This document shows positions 58,706-64,000 of a stretch of DNA of 64,000 nt, one piece after another. The stretch is from NCBI GenBank assembly GCA_032622095.1, contig CP136063.1, positions 178,415,956 through 178,479,955 on the forward strand. The letters are read 5' to 3'. How positions within the stretch are numbered: the stretch's first letter is position 1; every line of letters starts with the position of its first letter. Origin of the DNA: Siphonodentalium dalli. Its lineage: Eukaryota; Mollusca; Scaphopoda; Gadilida; Siphonodentaliidae. Position numbers and translations under genes: made by a program. Below the pieces are notes generated by a model that was not told the origin of the DNA, ran no database searches, and was given only the letters and a program-made list of their open reading frames with translations.

Positions 58706-60097
58706 AAGCGTGTAACCCTACCAGACAACCAAGTCGCAACACGGATATACACACAACAGCACATACACAACAATATGCCAAGCCTATTTATCATATCTGT
58801 ATATCCCACAGATACACGCGCGTGTAAAATATACGAGCTTCCTGCACCTCGCAGGTAATGCCGATGCAAATCGCATTATCAAACACCAAAAATCGTAGAA
58901 AAACATGGCCGCCAGCAGCCATCTTGGATTAAAAATTTGAATACATCGGCAGCCCGAATTTATCGACGAAATGTTTTGAAAACTTACAGGCATGTTCAGA
59001 TCACCTCTAGATGGGAAATATCGAATTTGAACGATTTTCGATAAAAAAAAATCATGGCCGCCGGCAGCCATTTGGGATGACTAAATCCTTTGGCACACCC
59101 AACAGACCACATCCTTCATCCGATCCTCACCAAACTTTACATTGATCTTCTCAGTGACACTAGATGGGAGCCATCAAAATTTTTTCAAAAACATGGCAGC
59201 CGGCGGCCATCTTGGATTTTACTCGTTGCATGTATAAATCCTTCGACACACCCTACATGCCTGAATGGCAGACACCCTGTAGATCCATGTCGCCTGCTCA
59301 TTGACTATGGGGTTTACATTGCACGGTGATGCAAATTCTATTTGATATTTTTCCGGCAAGAGAAACCAGAATTTATAGCAACGCAAAACTAACGAGATGT
59401 CAGCACGGAATATGAAAAATTCGCAGCGTGACTCGATACTGAAGTCTTACTAATTTATTGAAATGCAAATTGAATTTAGTGTGTGGTCGGTCGCCACCAG
59501 GGGGCTGAATTAACGGTGGTTATAAATTTCATACAGACATTCGATAATTTGCTTTTCCAACCAGTATCTTGTGTAGAATTTGTTGTTTATAGACCAAGAT
59601 TTGAATAAATTTTCCGAAAATCCCTATTTGTGTCTGTTGGTTTGCCTTGCGCAATGCGAATTGTTTGCGTTCGGTTGGGAGCATTTAAAATCACATTTCT
59701 GACAAAATAACTTTTTCACCGTTTCATGACTATTTGAGTCAGAATAAATGATGACATCAGAGGGTCATTAGACAGCATACTATTATCAGTAAAATGCACA
59801 GGTCCTGACATTATACAAACGGAAAAAGTGTTCATCGATTTGGAATTTTCCAAGCATGTGGGGGGGGGGGGTGATAGGTTAGGACACAGGCAACAGTTAA
59901 ATTAAGATATTAGTAATATAGTCGTCATTCCGCAGATCTAAACAGAACAATATATAGAATGGGATTGGTTCTCGCGGTTGTGCTTATAAGTATCTTATGC
60001 GTATGATTTCTTCGTGGTTGGACAATAATTGAGGGACGATGAGACTGGGATGACGAAAAGTGACTTATGTAGGACTGTGGCCGCAAGCCTGAGTTTA
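58706..60097. other. Non-coding stretch with tandem-family remnants
   Basis: 58880-59290 contains blocks of the family at 54240-55385 (AACATGGCCGCCAGCAGCCA, TAGATGGGAGCCATC). A poly(G) run is at about 59860-59869. No gene recognised. Confidence 0.6.
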
Positions 60098-60217
60098 GTG
60101 CGTATCTGTCATTTGCAGATTGAGGTCCACATTGGGTGAATTTAGTGATTCTATCCCGCACAGCAGGCTAGCATAACCAATTCACCCTCTGGGACCTCAT
60201 TCTGCATGGCCTCATAT
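60098..60217 (+). mobile_element. Small foldback element, copy 1
   Basis: GCAGATTGAGGTCCAC on the left faces GGGACCTCATTCTGC on the right, with GTGAATTTAGTGATTCTATC inside. A second copy lies in inverted orientation at 61110-61190. Similarity also continues outside the left arm (GTCATTTGCAG), so the element may be larger than the hairpin. Confidence 0.6.
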
Positions 60218-61109
60218 GGGAGACATAGACTCAGAATGAAGTTCTCAAATGCACGGGGAATTCGAGGTTGGTGAGTACCACGCACTCAAAAATTGCAAAC
60301 GCACAAAAACATAATATATGGAAAACTGACACAAAACATAGCAGTTTGACTGTTATACGAGCATATCAGATCATATGCTAGTTCAGTTTTTTAAACAAGT
60401 TGATACCTTATTTATTCGCAAAATGCTCAGTAGTTTTCTATAACATTCTGACCAAAGTTTCCAGTCGCAGGTTCGTGTATAATAAACCAGTCCACATATA
60501 TATATATCCAGGAGAATCCTTCGAGTGACAACTTTGATCAGAATATTAGAGCAAACAACTGTGAATTTGGACACAATGAGGTATCAGCATGTTGGAAAAA
60601 TAGTATAGCCTATGCTCGTAGCTGCCAAAATACTATGTATAATATATCATTATATCACATGAAACCCCAATTATATCATTGAAAAAATCCATTAGATATA
60701 TTTTTATCTCTCACTGCATGGTGACTAATCGCCGCGTGCTTCCCGTTTCTTTTAAAGGTTTTGATTTGTTAAAAAGGTATAAAGCTCTAGTTTTTTCATG
60801 TGATATGCAAGATCTTCAAGTCGTTATGTTGGGATTAATTCGTTGCAGATCCTCTATATCTTAGTTTATTACCTTTTTCCTCGTTTCTGGTCCGCGTTTG
60901 CGATCGCCTCGGCCATTTTGAATACGTGATACTCATCAACTCGAAACCACGTGATTCCCCCTCCGTGATATGGTGAATATTGTGATGTACACCCGTTGGG
61001 AACCTCGATTATGCAAGGTGTCGTCTGCAATTTGAGGATATAGAAACTAAACTAAATAAAAAAAATAGAACCTATCCGAAGAAGTTTCTTTAGAAATTTG
61101 ATAATAAGA
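60218..61109. other. Non-coding stretch
   Basis: No gene or repeat recognised between the two small foldback copies. Confidence 0.5.
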
Positions 61110-61190
61110 CTAAGCAGAATGAGGTCACCATGCAGAGGGTGCGGAATAGCGTCACTAAATTCACACTCTGGGGACCTCATTCTGCAAATG
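61110..61190 (-). mobile_element. Small foldback element, copy 2 (inverted)
   Basis: GCAGAATGAGGTCACC faces GGGGACCTCATTCTGC. On the minus strand it reads GAATTTAGTGACGCTATTCC, matching copy 1 at 60098-60217. The two copies together form a 1.1-kb-spaced inverted pair. Confidence 0.6.
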
Positions 61191-64000
61191 ACAAGCACAC
61201 TACAAACTAAGGCTTATGTGACAGGCAGTAATGTCGTGAGTAATCGACGTCACAGGAAGACGGTGGGTTTTCGTCTGAGATCATTATTCAGCATTTATAT
61301 CGTACGCCTGACTACTGAGATTGCTCACCGGACGAATTGTATCTGATGGTTATCTTCTGAGTGTTTCTCTGGTGAGTATTCAGAGCGGTATCGTATAGGC
61401 GCTTAGACGTAGAAAGGGACTCAATTCCGTTGGATTAATGACCATGCTAATTAGCAAAAGTGCAGGCCTAGTTTTGATTATTATAGTGACGCTCTATTTA
61501 TCATCGCATTGTTAGCAAGTCGTTACCACTGACTATATTTTTGTAATGTCATGCATGAGCTGTTTATCTTCAGTGTAGCGACCCCAGTGATCATAGCCAC
61601 ACTGGCAAAACTATCGAAGAATAGTATTTTTAGCCTGGGAATCTACATCGCGTGGACATGTTGGGTACAACTGTCACAATTAACTCTAATTTACCTCCAC
61701 ATGTAATGTAGTGCACCGTTGGTTCGAATATACGATGTAACAATGTAGTCTGGTCGTTGAGACTCGATTTTGTGGTGAATCTAGAACAAATTGTTTACAT
61801 TCGACGCGGAAAAGCATCAGGAACAACATATCCAAAATCCACAATAATCCGCGTTGGGGAAACATTGTTATCCACGATGGCGTCCAACATGGTTGTCTAT
61901 ACTACATCAGTTCTCGATATAAGTCATTATACGATATATAGTGGCATCAGAATTATGCCGTTATATATCAGTTTGTGTTAAATTAGAATGCGGGAGCGAG
62001 TAGAGTGACACGGACAGAAAATTATACAATCGTGGCCATGAAATGGCTGTCAAAATGGCCGCAACTCCAAACCATACCACGTAGAAAGCAACATATTGGG
62101 TAACCACATAAGAGTGAAATACGTATTGGCAATATACAAGTCGGTTGTTAAATATCTTTAAAGGTACACACATCATTAAAACAGATCAATCTGAAGGATC
62201 ATCGGTCACTGCACAGCAAGTCAACCCCCCAATGATTTACGTCTTTAACGTTTGGGTGTTCTGCTTATCCAACATCCAACTGTTGGGCAAAACAAAAATA
62301 GATCGTGCATGCAACACACGAACTAATGTTTCGCCTCACAGTGCATGGCAGTTTCATTCGGCATGGTGATTAAATATTGAATGCAACGCTGAAATTTAAG
62401 TGCATACTCTAGAGGTATAAATACTAGTTATATTTCCGGAATTGTCAACACTCCCGGTGATAATAAACGATACACGTATGTCGCAATGGTTATTATACTG
62501 TAAAGAAACACTCATATCTTCAATGGATTAGCACCGAATCTCACTAGGTCAAAGAGACTGTACATAGTACATTGTATGTAAGACTAATTTTCATTCTGCT
62601 ACCAACCCGGTTTCTTAGCACACAATTTTGTTAAAATTACTTCAGTGGCCACTTTACAACTAGAATAAGCTACAGCGCAATGCACATTATTAGTTTTCAG
62701 TATATTTTTGTTTGAAAATATATTACCATTACCACCCACGTAATCGTGCTAAATATCAGGTGATCATCGTTTAAGATGTTATTCCAATGTTGAACATTCA
62801 CCCAATATTGTTAGTTGTGGTTCTGTGTGCAACAGACATGTGTAACATTATGGAAAATGGGTAAACGCGGTGATGCGGTTGAAGACAACTTAATAAGTTT
62901 CGCGTAGATGTGGCCTTGGTGAATTCAACCAAATATAATTTCCAGGTATAAACACAGTCTCTGTCACAGATTATGTAGGCAATTTTGGTTAAGTTTTGAA
63001 TTTATTGAAGACAGTCTATGGTACTCATTTGTGATTTAATAAATTTAGTTCATGATACACCATCACGCATTCTTGTGATAAAAGCGAGAATATTCGTGTT
63101 TTATCACTTGATCTGAGGCAACTATAACTACTATTTTGAGACACGTACAATAGGATCTACGCATTCTCCCCAGTACAATATGAAACATAATTCATAACCG
63201 TTTTATAGCAATTCATTTTTTAAGGTTTTATACCGTAGATATCAAAATAAATGGTGATCAGTCTCATTCGTGAGACTGCTCTGAATACATATATTTCTGC
63301 TTCTAGAGAAAGGCCGCATAGTCAATACATCCCTACTAAATCCCGTTTAGCTGTTTAATTACACATATATCACACGATTCAAGATTAGCGGTGCAGATAA
63401 AACTGCGTCATTTTTCCGTTTCTGGACGCCCCAAAAGTCCAGATTTAACCGTTCCACAAGACCCTGATTTCGCTTGCTCTCTCGTGAGATACATCAGAAA
63501 GAATTCTTACATCTCTAATCAAAAGTTTCTCGTATACTTGTAGTCATTCTTCCTCGCAATATTCGAGCGTTTGTTCACTCGTATAGGACTAGCTATTCAA
63601 TTTTGCACTAAATGTAAAATTTCATTCGATTTTGTCCATTTTGGTGGCCATTTTGGGAAAAATATTCTACATATATGGTTTACGACTAAGCAATGTTTGT
63701 GTATATTTCAATTTATTACGAATTTGGCATTAATTGGAGCACCTGCTGCAGAATTCAGTATTTTCCGATAACAACAGACATTATGGACGCCATCTTCAAT
63801 AGAGAATTTTCTCCAAAGCGGATTTTAGCGGATTTTGGATATGTTGTTCCCTACATTCTACCCGACAATATGACACCAAAAACAGCTTGTAAACAATTTG
63901 TTCTAGGTCCAATGCTTCAACGACCAGACTAATGTGCCAGGGATGTCGCATGGCTGGGGTGCACATCATTACGTTACAATGACCTTGTTAATGAACTGCT
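61191..64000. other. Non-coding stretch to window end
   Basis: I see no gene, recognisable transposon or tandem repeat. Short open frames of up to about 80 codons are present, none of which I recognise. A gene with short exons cannot be excluded by reading alone. Confidence 0.45.

Overview
This looks like nuclear DNA from an invertebrate animal, most likely a mollusc or another lophotrochozoan. The DNA is AT-rich, the gene density is very low, and the one recognisable host gene family has spliced exons. That family is tropomyosin of the invertebrate type, with N-terminus MEAIKKKM and C-terminus FAELTGY. Most of the window consists of satellites, minisatellites, MITE-like elements and decayed non-LTR retrotransposons. 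I see no rRNA, tRNA, CRISPR array or bacterial-style operon.

Layout. 1-8303 is a 42-bp satellite in two blocks (1-6280 and 6895-8303). An interruption between them carries a 19-20 bp tandem array. 8304-12235 is non-coding and holds copies of a TTAA-flanked MITE, a long inverted repeat (10139-10639 against 11691-12222) and a GA-rich microsatellite. 12236-14106 is a decayed reverse-transcriptase element. 14107-16890 holds short direct and inverted repeats. 16891-19835 is a second, better preserved non-LTR element with a 3' hairpin and a pentanucleotide tail.

The core is a large tandem segmental duplication. Unit A (about 19064-31586) and unit B (about 32217-50768) each contain one complete, intact tropomyosin gene on the minus strand. 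Each gene has a 114-bp first coding exon and a 741-bp second exon, together encoding exactly 284 residues. The introns are 4133 bp in A and 7200 bp in B. The predicted proteins differ at three residues. The units differ through many insertions and rearrangements. Differences include a 31-bp minisatellite expanded only in A, a short insertion with a 14-bp target duplication only in A, and in B a 3.4-kb insertion, a non-LTR insertion, a palindromic MITE and an inverted segment of about 80 bp. The join between the units (31733-32216) is a mosaic of extra partial copies with microhomology at its breakpoints.

50769-64000 has no gene I can identify. It holds more copies of the MITE families (52783, 53810, 58199), a tandem family of about 165-220 bp (54240-55385), foldback elements (56876-57080, 60098-60217, 61110-61190) and unremarkable AT-rich DNA. 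Three separate repeat families here have TTAA at their ends, the signature of piggyBac-type insertion, but no transposase is present. The only genes that look functional are the two tropomyosins; the other coding sequence is transposon debris.
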